Of a stretch of DNA of 55,115 bases, positions 33,395 through 42,047 are shown piece by piece. Where the stretch lies: contig JAKURV010000014.1 in NCBI GenBank assembly GCA_022452035.1, positions 1 to 55,115 on the forward strand, in the 5' to 3' direction. A program made the position numbers and the translations under genes. The number at the start of each line of letters is the position of its first letter. Positions within the stretch are counted from its first letter, which is position 1. Under the pieces are notes generated by a model. The model made no database searches. It was not told the origin of the DNA and worked only from the letters and a program-made list of their open reading frames with translations. Origin of the DNA: Acidimicrobiales bacterium (GTDB taxonomy: Bacteria; Actinomycetota; Acidimicrobiia; Acidimicrobiales; MedAcidi-G1).

Positions 33395-34974
33395 TGACAG
33401 GATGGCCGTTCCAGACCCTGTCGGGCATCCCGGTCGAAGCCGTCTACGGGGACGGACCGCTGCCCGGCGAGTTTCCCTATACCCGGGGCGTGCACCCCGA
33501 CATGTACCGGTCCCGCCTCTGGACCATGCGCATGTTCGCCGGGTTCGGCACCGCCGAGGACACCAACGCCCGGTTCCGGGAACTCCTGAGATCGGGAGGC
33601 ACCGGACTGTCTACGGCCTTTGATATGCCCACCCTTATGGGCCGCGACTCGGACCACGATTGGGCCCTGGGCGAGGTGGGGCGGGCCGGCGTCGCTGTGG
33701 ACACCGTGGAGGACGTGGCTGACCTGTTCGCGGGGATCGACCTAGGGGCCGTCTCCACGTCCATGACCATCAACGGTCCTGCTCCCATCCTGCTGGCCAT
33801 GTACGTGGTGGTGGCCGAGGAGTCCGGCGTGGAGCGATCCCGCCTGGCCGGCACGCTTCAGAACGACATTTTCAAGGAATACCAGGCCCAGAAGGAGTAC
33901 CTGTTCCCGCCCCGGCCGTCGGTCCGCCTGGTCACCGACGTCATTCGGTTCACCACGGCCGAGATGCCCCGGTGGAACCCCGTATCGGTCTCCGGCTACC
34001 ACATCCGGGAAGCCGGCTCCACGGCCGCCCAGGAACTGGCCTTCACTCTGGCCAATGGGTTTGCATACGTGGAGGCGGCCTGTGCTGCTGGTCTTCCGGT
34101 GGACTCCTTCGCACCGCGGTTGAGTTTCTTCTTCAATAGCCATGTGGACTTCTTCGAGGAGGTAGGTAAGTTCAGGGCCGCTCGTCGCATCTGGGCCCAG
34201 TGGATGCGCGACCGCTATGGAGCCACCGACGAGCGCAGCCTCAAGCTTCGATTCCACACCCAGACGGCCGGGGTGTCGTTGACCGCGCAGCAGCCCGAGG
34301 TCAACATTGCCCGGGTGGCGCTCCAAGCGCTGGCCGGGGTGATGGGGGGCACCCAGAGCCTCCACACCGATAGCCACGACGAAGCCCTGGCTCTACCCAG
34401 CGCCGAGGCGGCCCGCATCGCCCTGCGTAGCCAGCAAGTCATCGCCCACGAGACCGGCGTGGCCAGCGTGGCCGATCCGCTGGGCGGCTCCCACTACGTG
34501 GAGTGGATGACCGACGAGCTGGAACGCCAGGCCGAGGAGGTGTTCGCCCACCTGGACGAACTGGGTGAGGGGTCGCTCCTGGAGGGTGTCTACGCCGCCA
34601 TCGAGTCTGGGTGGTTCGTCGGCGAGATCGCCGACGCTGCCTACCGCTACGAGCGGGAGGTCAACTCCGGGGACCGGATCGTGGTCGGGGTCAACGCCTT
34701 TATGGAGGGCAACGACTCCCGGCAGGCTGACCTGCTGCGCATCGACCAGGAAACCGAAGACCTCCAGCGCCGACGGCTGGACGCCGTCCGTCGGTCCCGA
34801 GACGACCGGGCAGTGGTCGCCTCCCTGTCCCGGGTGGCCGCCGCCGCCGCCGAGCCGACCACCAACCTCATGCCCGCCCTTCTGGAGGCCGTCTCAGTTC
34901 GGGCCACGTTGGGCGAGGTGGTCGACGTCCTGGAAGGTGTCTTTGGGACCTACGTGGAACGGACCGTGGTCTGA
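33394..34974 (+). CDS. B12-dependent acyl-CoA mutase large subunit, isobutyryl-CoA mutase type
   Basis: 526-residue TIM-barrel subunit without the B12 domain. Core motifs: FPYTRGVHPDMYRSRLWTMR, GLSTAFDMPT, STSMTINGPAP, and SGYHIREAGSTAAQE with the catalytic Tyr-His. At the two positions that hold the substrate carboxylate in methylmalonyl-CoA mutase (Tyr89, Arg207) this protein has Phe48 and Gln166, the pair of isobutyryl-CoA mutase (Phe80, Gln198); the 118-residue interval is identical. 2-hydroxyisobutyryl-CoA mutase has Ile and Gln. GRDSDHD replaces the usual GYDSD. Methylmalonyl-CoA mutase activity is thus unlikely. Confidence 0.85.
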   Translation: MTGWPFQTLSGIPVEAVYGDGPLPGEFPYTRGVHPDMYRSRLWTMRMFAGFGTAEDTNARFRELLRSGGTGLSTAFDMPTLMGRDSDHDWALGEVGRAGVAVDTVEDVADLFAGIDLGAVSTSMTINGPAPILLAMYVVVAEESGVERSRLAGTLQNDIFKEYQAQKEYLFPPRPSVRLVTDVIRFTTAEMPRWNPVSVSGYHIREAGSTAAQELAFTLANGFAYVEAACAAGLPVDSFAPRLSFFFNSHVDFFEEVGKFRAARRIWAQWMRDRYGATDERSLKLRFHTQTAGVSLTAQQPEVNIARVALQALAGVMGGTQSLHTDSHDEALALPSAEAARIALRSQQVIAHETGVASVADPLGGSHYVEWMTDELERQAEEVFAHLDELGEGSLLEGVYAAIESGWFVGEIADAAYRYEREVNSGDRIVVGVNAFMEGNDSRQADLLRIDQETEDLQRRRLDAVRRSRDDRAVVASLSRVAAAAAEPTTNLMPALLEAVSVRATLGEVVDVLEGVFGTYVERTVV

Positions 34975-35381
34975 TGTCCGGCGATCCCCCGATCCGGGTC
35001 GTGCTAGCCAAGCTGGGACTGGATGGGCACGACCGGGGCTTGAAGGTGGTGGCCCGGATACTGCGAGACGCCGGCATGGAGGTCGTCTACCTAGGCCTTC
35101 GCCAGACCACCGAGACCATCGTGGACGCTGTGGAGCAGGAGGATGCCGACGTGGTTGGCATCTCCATGCTCAACGCCGGCCACCTAACCCTGGGACCCCG
35201 GATAGTCGACGCCCTAGCGGAGGCCGGGCTGGACGTCCCGGTAGTGATCGGCGGGATCGTGCCCGACGAGGACCGTCCGGCACTGGCCGACGCCGGGGTG
35301 GCTGGGGTTCTCGGCCCGGGTGCTCCGACCGACGAGGTGGTGGCCGGTATTCGAGGCGCGGTGGCCGCCCGTGGCCGGTGA
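34974..35381 (+). CDS. B12-binding small subunit of acyl-CoA mutase
   Basis: 135-residue cobalamin domain: KLGLDGHDRGLKVVA supplies the base-off His ligand (DxHxxG), then ISMLNAGH and VVIGGIVPDED. It pairs with the preceding large subunit, whose stop overlaps its ATG by one base. Two-gene mutases of this layout include isobutyryl- and 2-hydroxyisobutyryl-CoA mutases. Confidence 0.94.
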   Translation: MSGDPPIRVVLAKLGLDGHDRGLKVVARILRDAGMEVVYLGLRQTTETIVDAVEQEDADVVGISMLNAGHLTLGPRIVDALAEAGLDVPVVIGGIVPDEDRPALADAGVAGVLGPGAPTDEVVAGIRGAVAARGR

Positions 35382-36382
35382 GCGGGGGATCCTCCCAGGA
35401 GCCGCCCGTGGTGGGTGACCGAACCGTTGCCCAGCTGGTCGCTGCCGCACGGGGCGGCGAACGCCGGGCCGCGGCACGGCTCCTTACCCTGGTCGAACAG
35501 GGTGGCCAATCGGCCGACGAGGTGGCCGCGGCCACTCACCAATTGGTCGACAATGCCCACGTGGTGGGCGTGACCGGTCCACCGGGGGCCGGGAAGTCCA
35601 CTCTGACCGCTGCCCTCACCACCCTGCTGGCCGATCGGGGCCGCCGACCGGCGGTACTGGCCGTCGATCCCTCGTCCCCCCTCACCGGGGGCGCCATCCT
35701 GGGCGACCGGGTCCGGATGGTCGAGGCCACTACGGCCGGCGTGTTCATTCGTTCCATGGCCACCCGCGGCCACGCCGGGGGGCTGGCCCTCGCCGTTCCC
35801 GGCATGGTTCGGGTGCTGGACGCCGCAGGTTTCGACCCGGTGGTGGTGGAGACGGTGGGCGTAGGTCAGGTAGAAGTCGATGTGGCCACAGCGGCTGACA
35901 CCGTCTTGGTGGTCGTCACCCCGGGCATGGGCGATGCTGTACAAGCCAACAAGGCTGGCCTACTGGAGGTGGCCGACCTGTTCGTCGTCAACAAGTCGGA
36001 CCGGCCCAAGGCCGCCGACGCCCGTCGTGACTTGGAGCTCATGCTGGACCTCTCCGACCTGACCGGCCACAGACGGGCCGGGTCCCCGGGGCGCCCCGCC
36101 ATCGTGTCCACTGTGGCCACCACCGGTGGAGGGGTGGAAGAACTGGCTCAGGCCGTGGACGACCACCTGGAGGCTCTTGTCTCCAGCGGGTCCCTGGCTG
36201 TCCGGCGACAAGACCGTCGGAGCGCCGAGGTTCGCTCTCGGCTGGACCACCTCCTTCTGGAGGTCTCGGCGGCTGCTGTGGCGTCGGCATCAGCCGACGG
36301 ATCGGCCGACCGGGAGGCTCCGGGTACGACAGCCCAACGACTGGCCGACCACCTGCTGCGAGGATCCGACTACACAGGGTGA
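35378..36382 (+). CDS. meaB: MeaB/ArgK-type G3E GTPase, mutase chaperone
   Basis: GTPase that loads and protects the B12 mutase, 334 residues from GTG 35378 (GTGA overlap with the small subunit). P-loop GVTGPPGAGKSTLTAAL, DPSSPLTGGAILGDRVRM, base-on VETVGVGQVEVDVA and NKSD for guanine. The order large subunit, small subunit, MeaB is the standard cluster. The frame is open far upstream through the preceding genes, so the coupled GTG is preferred. Confidence 0.93.
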   Translation: MSGGSSQEPPVVGDRTVAQLVAAARGGERRAAARLLTLVEQGGQSADEVAAATHQLVDNAHVVGVTGPPGAGKSTLTAALTTLLADRGRRPAVLAVDPSSPLTGGAILGDRVRMVEATTAGVFIRSMATRGHAGGLALAVPGMVRVLDAAGFDPVVVETVGVGQVEVDVATAADTVLVVVTPGMGDAVQANKAGLLEVADLFVVNKSDRPKAADARRDLELMLDLSDLTGHRRAGSPGRPAIVSTVATTGGGVEELAQAVDDHLEALVSSGSLAVRRQDRRSAEVRSRLDHLLLEVSAAAVASASADGSADREAPGTTAQRLADHLLRGSDYTG

Positions 36383-36433
36383 ATCCCCCGGAGCACCGTC
36401 ACGTCCGGGAGGCCGTCGTTAGGCTGGGGCGCC

Positions 36434-36901
36434 GTGGTCTCCAACCCCCTCTCGCTCCCCGCGCGCCTGTGGCGGGACCACGGCCGGACGCTCCTGCGGT
36501 TCTCCAGGGTGTCGATGGTCAACGTCGTCGTCGGCCAAAGCCTGCTCTTCACCTTCCACAGCGTCGTCGGTTGGCCCGGAGCGGTCGCCAACATGGCCGC
36601 CGTAGCCATCAGCAGCTGGCCGGCCTACTGGCTGAGCCGGCACTACGTGTGGGAGCAAGACCAGGGAGGACACACGGTCGGCGAGATCGCACCTTTCTGG
36701 ATTCTCTCCTTTGCCGGACTCTTCCTCTCAACTGCTGTGGTCGGGGTAGTTGACTCCATCTTCGGTGGCGCCCTCTCGGTTCAGTTGGCCAATGCCGGAG
36801 CGTTCGCCGCCCTGTGGGTCGTCCGGTACCTGATCTTCCACCACGTGATCTGGGGGGACCGCTCGGGGAAGAAAGACGACGCCGGCTCTGGGGCCGGCTA
36901 A
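36434..36901 (+). CDS. GtrA family membrane protein
   Basis: 155 residues, four membrane helices, family pattern: RFSRVSMVNVVVGQSLLFTF at the start, NMAAVAISSWPAYWLSRHYVWE in the middle (NF-x-W-type motif replaced by RHYVW) and a C-terminal VVRYLIFHHVIW. GtrA proteins take part in moving or building polyprenyl-linked sugars at the membrane. GTG start; 3 bases before the next methyltransferase gene. Confidence 0.85.
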   Translation: MVSNPLSLPARLWRDHGRTLLRFSRVSMVNVVVGQSLLFTFHSVVGWPGAVANMAAVAISSWPAYWLSRHYVWEQDQGGHTVGEIAPFWILSFAGLFLSTAVVGVVDSIFGGALSVQLANAGAFAALWVVRYLIFHHVIWGDRSGKKDDAGSGAG

Positions 36902-36904
36902 GCA

Positions 36905-37573
36905 GTGTCTGCCGCCGATTCCGGTGGTCGGGTACCGAGCGGTCGCCCGGCCGAGGTACTGGCTCACGCCGAGGCCGCCCGGGGCTTCATGCCCGTCGAC
37001 GAGGGTCAGGCCCTGTTCCACCAGGCTTCGGCGGTGGACGTGGACGGGCCATTCCTCGAGGTAGGGAGCTACTGCGGCCGCTCGACCTGCTTCCTGGGGG
37101 CGGCCGCCGAGGCCCGGGCCCGTCTGCTGTTTGCCGTCGACCACCATCGGGGCTCCGAGGAGAACCAGGTGGGCTGGGAGTGGCACGAGCCTGACCTGGT
37201 GGACCCTGCCCTGGAGAGGATCGACACCCTCCCCGCCTTTCGCCGCACCATTCACGACGCCGGTCTAGAGGACACCGTGGTGGCCGTGGTCGGGAACTCG
37301 CCCGCTGTGGCCGCTGCCTGGGCCACACCGCTGGCCCTGCTGTTCATTGATGGGGGGCACGGGACCGAGCCGGCACACCGCGACTACGAGGGCTGGGTGC
37401 CCCACCTGGCTCCGGGAGGCACGCTCCTGATCCACGACGTGTTTGAGGACCCCGCCGACGGAGGCCGTCCGCCGTACGAGATCTGGTGCCGGGCCGTGGA
37501 CTCCGGGGCCTTCGCCGAGGTGGACGCTGTGGGCTCGCTAAGGGTTCTACGCCGAACCGGCCCCGGGACCTGA
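36905..37573 (+). CDS. Class I SAM methyltransferase (Methyltransf_24 type)
   Basis: 222 residues. SAM-binding motif FLEVGSYCGRSTCFLG, acidic VDHHRGSEEN, then LLFIDGGHGTEPAHRDYEGW and GGTLLIHDVFED with metal-type acidic residues, as in TylF-like O-methyltransferases. GTG start. Following GtrA and facing a glycosyltransferase/methyltransferase group, it may methylate a sugar; inferred from position only. Confidence 0.85.
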   Translation: MSAADSGGRVPSGRPAEVLAHAEAARGFMPVDEGQALFHQASAVDVDGPFLEVGSYCGRSTCFLGAAAEARARLLFAVDHHRGSEENQVGWEWHEPDLVDPALERIDTLPAFRRTIHDAGLEDTVVAVVGNSPAVAAAWATPLALLFIDGGHGTEPAHRDYEGWVPHLAPGGTLLIHDVFEDPADGGRPPYEIWCRAVDSGAFAEVDAVGSLRVLRRTGPGT

Positions 37574-37594
37574 TCGGGACGACGGGGTCGGGGG

Positions 37595-38659
37595 TCAGTC
37601 GACCTCGCGGACGCGGGGCTCCACGTCGATGACGTCGGGCAGGGCCGAGTGGTCAACGAACAGGCTTGACGCTGGGCTTGCCCCGCTGAGGGCGTCGGCG
37701 GCCAGGACCACTGCCGCAGCCGTGTACGTCGAGCACTCTTCGTCTGGGAAGGTCACCCGGTCCGGGTAGACGATCCCGGTCAGATAGCGCCCGTCTGGTC
37801 GACGCATGGCCAGGGTGGAGTGAAACAGGTCCAGTGCCGTTCTCCGGTCGTCAACCAGAAGGTGGGCCATGGCGCACTCGCTGGTTTCGGCCGCCGTAGC
37901 CCAGTCCTTGTTGCCCACGCAGCGCACGCCGCGGCCCTCCATCACGAACTCGTGGTACCGGTCGGCAAGGTGGTAGCGCGCCTCGTCGCCAGTGACGGCA
38001 CCACCCAGCACCGGGTAGTACCAGTCCATGGCCCAACGGTCCTTGGGGGCGAACGCCCCGTCGGGCCGGGTCCGGATCACGTGGGTCAGATGGCCCAACG
38101 AAAGCTCCCAGTCAGGTCGCTCGTGGCCCAGTTCCTCAGCCAGCGCCACCGCACAGCGCAGGCTGTGGCAAATGCTGGACGACCCGGTCAGCAGGGCAAA
38201 CGACCACGGGGTGCCGTCCGGGTGACGTGCCCACAGAACCTCGCCCCGCGGCGTCTGCAGGTCTAGGACGAAGTCGATGGCTCGCTCCACAACTGGCCAC
38301 AGGGCTTCCAGGAAACTCCGGTCGCTGGTCAGCAGCCAGTGGTGCCACACGCCGGTGGCCACGTAGGCGGTGACGTTGGCGTCGAACTTGGCGTCCTCGA
38401 TCCCGCCGGCCAGGTAGAACCGGTGCCAGGCGCCGCTCTCGTGCTGGTTTCCGACCAGCCAGCGATAGGCGGCCTCGGCCTCGTCCAGATGACCGGTGAC
38501 GGCCAGAGCCATAGCCGCCTCTACGTGGTTCCACGGGTCGGCGTGACCACCCGGAAACCAGGGAATCATCCCGTCGGGCAGCTGCCATTCGGCGATGGTT
38601 CCCGCCGTGCACCGCAGGTCCGCCGCCGAGACCAGGCCGGGCACCTCAGGCAGCGACAC
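37595..38659 (-). CDS. Alpha/alpha-toroid protein (often annotated prenyltransferase)
   Basis: 354 residues of repeated helical hairpins: DPWNHVEAAMALAVTGHLDEA, AYRWLVGNQHESGAWHRFY, KFDANVTAYVATGVWHHWLL, DFVLDLQTPRGEVLWARHPDG. No DDxxD or DxDD prenyl motif is visible. The repeats look like a six-hairpin glycoside-hydrolase-type barrel, so a carbohydrate role fits its neighbours better. The start overlaps the methyltransferase end by 14 bases. Function unknown. Confidence 0.75.
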   Translation of the reverse strand: MSLPEVPGLVSAADLRCTAGTIAEWQLPDGMIPWFPGGHADPWNHVEAAMALAVTGHLDEAEAAYRWLVGNQHESGAWHRFYLAGGIEDAKFDANVTAYVATGVWHHWLLTSDRSFLEALWPVVERAIDFVLDLQTPRGEVLWARHPDGTPWSFALLTGSSSICHSLRCAVALAEELGHERPDWELSLGHLTHVIRTRPDGAFAPKDRWAMDWYYPVLGGAVTGDEARYHLADRYHEFVMEGRGVRCVGNKDWATAAETSECAMAHLLVDDRRTALDLFHSTLAMRRPDGRYLTGIVYPDRVTFPDEECSTYTAAAVVLAADALSGASPASSLFVDHSALPDVIDVEPRVREVD

Positions 38660-39422
38660 TTGAGGCCTCCAGCTGGGCTGCTGGCCGGTCGGCGACCGTC
38701 CCGGGTCGGCGTGCGTAGATCACCAGGCTCTTGCCCAGCACCGGGGCCAGGAGCCGTTCGATCACCCGGGTGGTACGCGGTGCCCGGACGATGTCCCAGG
38801 TTAGAAACCGGTGGTACCAGCGCACCAGCCGGTTGTCCTCGACTGGGCGGTTCGGTCCCACGACGCATCGGAGCCACCAGTAGGGACTGTGCAGGGCGTG
38901 GACCCGGTGGTCGTCCTCCGGGTCCAGCCCGGCGGCCACCATCTTCCGTTGGAGTTCGCCGTTGCTGTAGATGCGGACGTGGCCCCCTGGCTGGTTGGGC
39001 GCGTGGTAGTCCGCTGACAGCGCCCAGCAGACGCGCTCCGGAAGATGGGCTGGGATGGTCACCGCCAACGTGCCGCCCGGACGGAGAACCCGGGCCAGCT
39101 CGACTAGGGCACCCTCGTCGTCGTCGATGTGTTCCAGCACTTCCGAGGCAATGACCCGGTCAAAGGAGTCGTCGGCGAACGGTAGGCGGGTGGCGTCACC
39201 ATTGGCTGTCTCCAGGACCACCCCCTCGGGTACCTCACCGTCGCCGTACATCACGGCACCGATGGCCCGTACCTCCCGGAGCTCGTCGAGGCCCAGATCG
39301 CAGGCCACTACGTGAGTCCCCCGGCGCAACGCCTCGTAGGCGTGGCGGCCGAAGCCACAGCCCAGGTCGAGCATCCGCTCTCCGGCCCGGAGTCCGAGGC
39401 GGTCGTAGTCGGCGGTCAGCAC
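38646..39422 (-). CDS. Class I SAM methyltransferase (Methyltransf_11 type)
   Basis: 258 residues from GTG 39422. Motif I MLDLGCGFGRHAYEA, acidic VVACDLGLDEL, NGDATRLPFADDSFDRVIASEVLEH and VLRPGGTLAVTIP, followed by an extra C-terminal region with HSPYWWLRCVVG. It lies between the toroid protein (overlapping) and the GT4 gene (10-base gap), in one minus-strand operon. Likely acts on the product of the glycosyltransferase. Confidence 0.88.
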   Translation of the reverse strand: MLTADYDRLGLRAGERMLDLGCGFGRHAYEALRRGTHVVACDLGLDELREVRAIGAVMYGDGEVPEGVVLETANGDATRLPFADDSFDRVIASEVLEHIDDDEGALVELARVLRPGGTLAVTIPAHLPERVCWALSADYHAPNQPGGHVRIYSNGELQRKMVAAGLDPEDDHRVHALHSPYWWLRCVVGPNRPVEDNRLVRWYHRFLTWDIVRAPRTTRVIERLLAPVLGKSLVIYARRPGTVADRPAAQLEASSVAA

Positions 39423-39432
39423 GGGTTTGGGT

Positions 39433-40761
39433 TCATCGGGTTGCTACCTCGTCCAGCAACTCGCGGTACTGCTCGACGGTCCGCAGGGCCGTGTGGCGCC
39501 AACTCCACTGGTCGATGACCCGTTGACGGCCGGCGGCTCCAACCCGGGCCCGGGCGTCCGGGTCGTCCAGCACTGTGCGCAGCGTGGCCGCCAGCGCGTC
39601 GCTGTCGGCGGGCGGCACCTGGAAGCAGGTCTCGCCGTGCCGGCCGGTTACCTCAGGGAGGGCGCCACCGGTGGTCGCCACCAGCGGCACGCCGCATGAC
39701 ATTGCCTCGATAGCAGGGAGAGAAAAGCCCTCGTAGAGCGACGGTACGCAGGCCACCTCGGCTTCGCTGTAGAGCTCGACGATGCGTTCGTCGGGCACGT
39801 CGTAGACGTAGGTCACGCAGTTGGTCAAGCCAAGTTCCTCAAACACGGTGGTCGAGGTGCTGTCCTCCCGGGGTCGGCCGATAATGACCAGCTCCACATG
39901 GCGCTCGGTTCGTAACTTGGCTACCGCCTCCAGCAGGTACTTCAGGCCCTTCATGGCCACGTCGGCGCTGGCCGTCGTGACGATGCGCCCCGGAGCGCGC
40001 TCCACGCCGGGGATGGGCAGGAACAGGTCGGGGTCCACCCCGACCGGGACTACGTGGATGCGGTCGGGGTCTACCCGGTGGTCGGCCGCTATGTCGGTGG
40101 CTGACGATTTCGAAACCGTCATCACCCGGGGCATCCGCCGGGCCACTCGGGTCTGCATCCGGGTGAAGGCGTACCAGCGGCGCTTCCCGAACTCCTCCCA
40201 GCGGGTCCGGGCGTGCTGGATTTCCAACCTCCGGTCCACGGTGATGGGGTGGTGAATGGTTGACAGGATGGGAAGTTTCTCCCGGGACTGCAGGAGCAGG
40301 AGCCCCCAGCCCAGGCACTGGTTGTCGTGGACCAGATCGAACTGCCCGGGTCGCCCCCGGAGGTGGTCCCAGGCCCGCATGCTGAACGCCATCGGTTCTG
40401 AGAAGTTGCCGGTGTTGAACGAAACGGTCTCGGCGACGTCCCATCGGGTCTTGAGCTCCCAGATGCGGGGCTTCCGCATCGGGAAGTGGTCGTTGTAAAG
40501 CTGCAGGCTGGGTAGTTCGACCAGAGGTACCCGCTCGTCCAGCTCCGGGTAGGGCGGGCCGGCGAGCACTTCGACGTGGTGGCCCAGGTCCACTAGGGCA
40601 CGGGTCAGGTGGCGCGTATAGACACCCTGTCCCCCGCAGTGTGGCTTGCCGCGATAGGCGAGATAAGCAATCCGTAGGGGATCGTCGGCGCCGGAAAGAC
40701 TCCGGCGGACGTCGCCGGGGCCGACTGGGGGGGTGGGCATCTGACAAGTCTGGCGGTCCAT
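39433..40761 (-). CDS. Glycosyltransferase family 4
   Basis: GT-B retaining glycosyltransferase, 442 residues. N-terminal domain starts IAYLAYRGKPHCGGQGVYTR (acceptor loop with GGQG); the donor site has VPVGVDPDLF, ASADVAMKGLKYLLEA and SLYEGFSLPAIEAMSCGVPLV, the EX7E motif. No membrane helix. ATG 40761 is chosen because GGAGGG lies nine bases upstream; ATG 40740 is also in frame. First gene of a three-gene operon with a methyltransferase and a toroid protein. Confidence 0.92.
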   Translation of the reverse strand: MDRQTCQMPTPPVGPGDVRRSLSGADDPLRIAYLAYRGKPHCGGQGVYTRHLTRALVDLGHHVEVLAGPPYPELDERVPLVELPSLQLYNDHFPMRKPRIWELKTRWDVAETVSFNTGNFSEPMAFSMRAWDHLRGRPGQFDLVHDNQCLGWGLLLLQSREKLPILSTIHHPITVDRRLEIQHARTRWEEFGKRRWYAFTRMQTRVARRMPRVMTVSKSSATDIAADHRVDPDRIHVVPVGVDPDLFLPIPGVERAPGRIVTTASADVAMKGLKYLLEAVAKLRTERHVELVIIGRPREDSTSTTVFEELGLTNCVTYVYDVPDERIVELYSEAEVACVPSLYEGFSLPAIEAMSCGVPLVATTGGALPEVTGRHGETCFQVPPADSDALAATLRTVLDDPDARARVGAAGRQRVIDQWSWRHTALRTVEQYRELLDEVATR

Positions 40762-40821
40762 CCGGTAGATCCCTCCACCGGGCTGCGGTGCTGCATGCTC
40801 GAGCCCCCTAGGGTCGCCGGG

Positions 40822-41259
40822 GTGCGGGCGCTGGTCCAAAGGGTTTCGCGAGCCTCGGTCGTGGCGGAAGACGAGTTGGTGGGCGAGATCGGGATGGGCC
40901 TGTGCGTGTTCGTCGGAGTCACCCACGATGACGGTCCGGCACAGGCCGACCGTCTAGTTGACAAGTTGGCTGACCTGCGCCTCATGGACGACGCCGCCGG
41001 GGTGATGAACCGGTCGGTGGTCGACGTGGGCGGTGCGGTGTTGGTGGTCAGCCAGTTCACCCTTTACGGCGACACCTCGAAGGGCCGCCGGCCTACCTGG
41101 ATGGCCGCCGCCCCACCCGATCGGGCAGAGCCCCTGGTCGAACGGGTGGTGGCCGGCCTGCGGGAGCGGGGCCTAGAGGTGGCCACTGGCCGCTTTCAGG
41201 CCGACATGGTGGTCGACCTTGCCAACGAGGGTCCTGCCACCCTGATGCTCGAGGTCTGA
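40822..41259 (+). CDS. dtd: D-aminoacyl-tRNA deacylase
   Basis: Recycles D-amino acids wrongly charged to tRNA. From GTG 40822 it has exactly the usual 145 residues. Family motifs: LVQRVSRASV, MGLCVFVGV, VVSQFTLYGDTSKGRRP with the invariant Ser-Gln, and the C-terminal NEGPATLMLEV (NxGP cross-subunit loop). Divergent from the GT4 gene over 60 bases. Confidence 0.94.
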   Translation: MRALVQRVSRASVVAEDELVGEIGMGLCVFVGVTHDDGPAQADRLVDKLADLRLMDDAAGVMNRSVVDVGGAVLVVSQFTLYGDTSKGRRPTWMAAAPPDRAEPLVERVVAGLRERGLEVATGRFQADMVVDLANEGPATLMLEV

Positions 41260-41264
41260 CGGCT

Positions 41265-42047
41265 GTGGGTTCGCCGGGCGTCCACGGTGACCGGTTCGGG
41301 TCGGCGGCCGACGACTACGCGCGGCATCGGGCCGACTTCCCGGCGGCTGGTATCGACCGGATGGTGGCCCTAGGCGTTGGTACGCCGGGTCAGCGACTAC
41401 TCGATCTGGGCTGCGGGACCGGTACCCTCGCCCGCCAGTTCGCGGCCCGGGGGTGCACCGTCATCGGTGCCGACGTGGATACCCGGATGCTCGCGGCTGC
41501 CCGCTCGCTGGCCGCTGCCGCCGGCCTGCAGGTGGCGTGGCGGGAGTGCTCTGCCGAGGACACCGGCCTCCCGTCGGCGTCGTTCGACGTGGTCACCGCT
41601 GCACAGTGCTGGCACTGGTTCGATGGCGAGGCGGCGGCAGGAGAGGTCCGGCGCCTGCTCGTTTCCGGTGGTCTGGTGGCCGTGTGCGGGTTCGACTGGC
41701 TGCCGCTGCCCGACACGGTGTCGGGGGTAACCGAGGCGCTCATCCAGGCCCACAACCCGTCCTGGAACCTGGGTGGCATACGGGACCCGGGCCCGGAGGC
41801 CCGTCGCCACCTGTCTGGTGCCGGCTTCGTGGTGGTCGAGACGTTCACCTTCGACGTGGACGTTCCCTATTCCGTGGATTCCTGGCGACTGCGGATTCGA
41901 GCCAGTGCGGCGATCCTCGACCTGAACACCGCTGGGGCGGCGGCGTTCGAGGCCGAGTTGGCCGGGGTTATGGCTGACCGGTTCCCAGGCGACTCCCTGA
42001 TGGCCCCCCACCGGGTGTGGGCCTCAGTGGCCGTAGCGCCGTCCTGA
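41265..42047 (+). CDS. Class I SAM methyltransferase
   Basis: 260 residues from GTG 41265, five bases after dtd. It begins with DRFGSAADDYARHRADFPAA, then motif I LLDLGCGTGTLARQFAARG, acidic GADVDTRML, and ASFDVVTAAQCWHWFD. The WHWF stretch is common in ubiquinone/biotin-type and other small-molecule methyltransferases. Its last 24 bases overlap the end of the convergent lnt-like gene. Substrate unknown. Confidence 0.88.
   Translation: MGSPGVHGDRFGSAADDYARHRADFPAAGIDRMVALGVGTPGQRLLDLGCGTGTLARQFAARGCTVIGADVDTRMLAAARSLAAAAGLQVAWRECSAEDTGLPSASFDVVTAAQCWHWFDGEAAAGEVRRLLVSGGLVAVCGFDWLPLPDTVSGVTEALIQAHNPSWNLGGIRDPGPEARRHLSGAGFVVVETFTFDVDVPYSVDSWRLRIRASAAILDLNTAGAAAFEAELAGVMADRFPGDSLMAPHRVWASVAVAPS

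Noticed and set aside
33200-33400. Cobalamin riboswitch upstream of the B12 mutase
   Set aside because: Only 53 bases separate the divergent starts and the promoter is close to the ATG; there is no room for one and no B12-box was seen.
34565-36382. Plus-strand ORF of 605 codons apparently fusing mutase end, B12 subunit and MeaB
   Set aside because: Only the last 334 codons read as MeaB; the upstream part is an out-of-frame reading of the mutase and B12 genes, so it is not a fusion.
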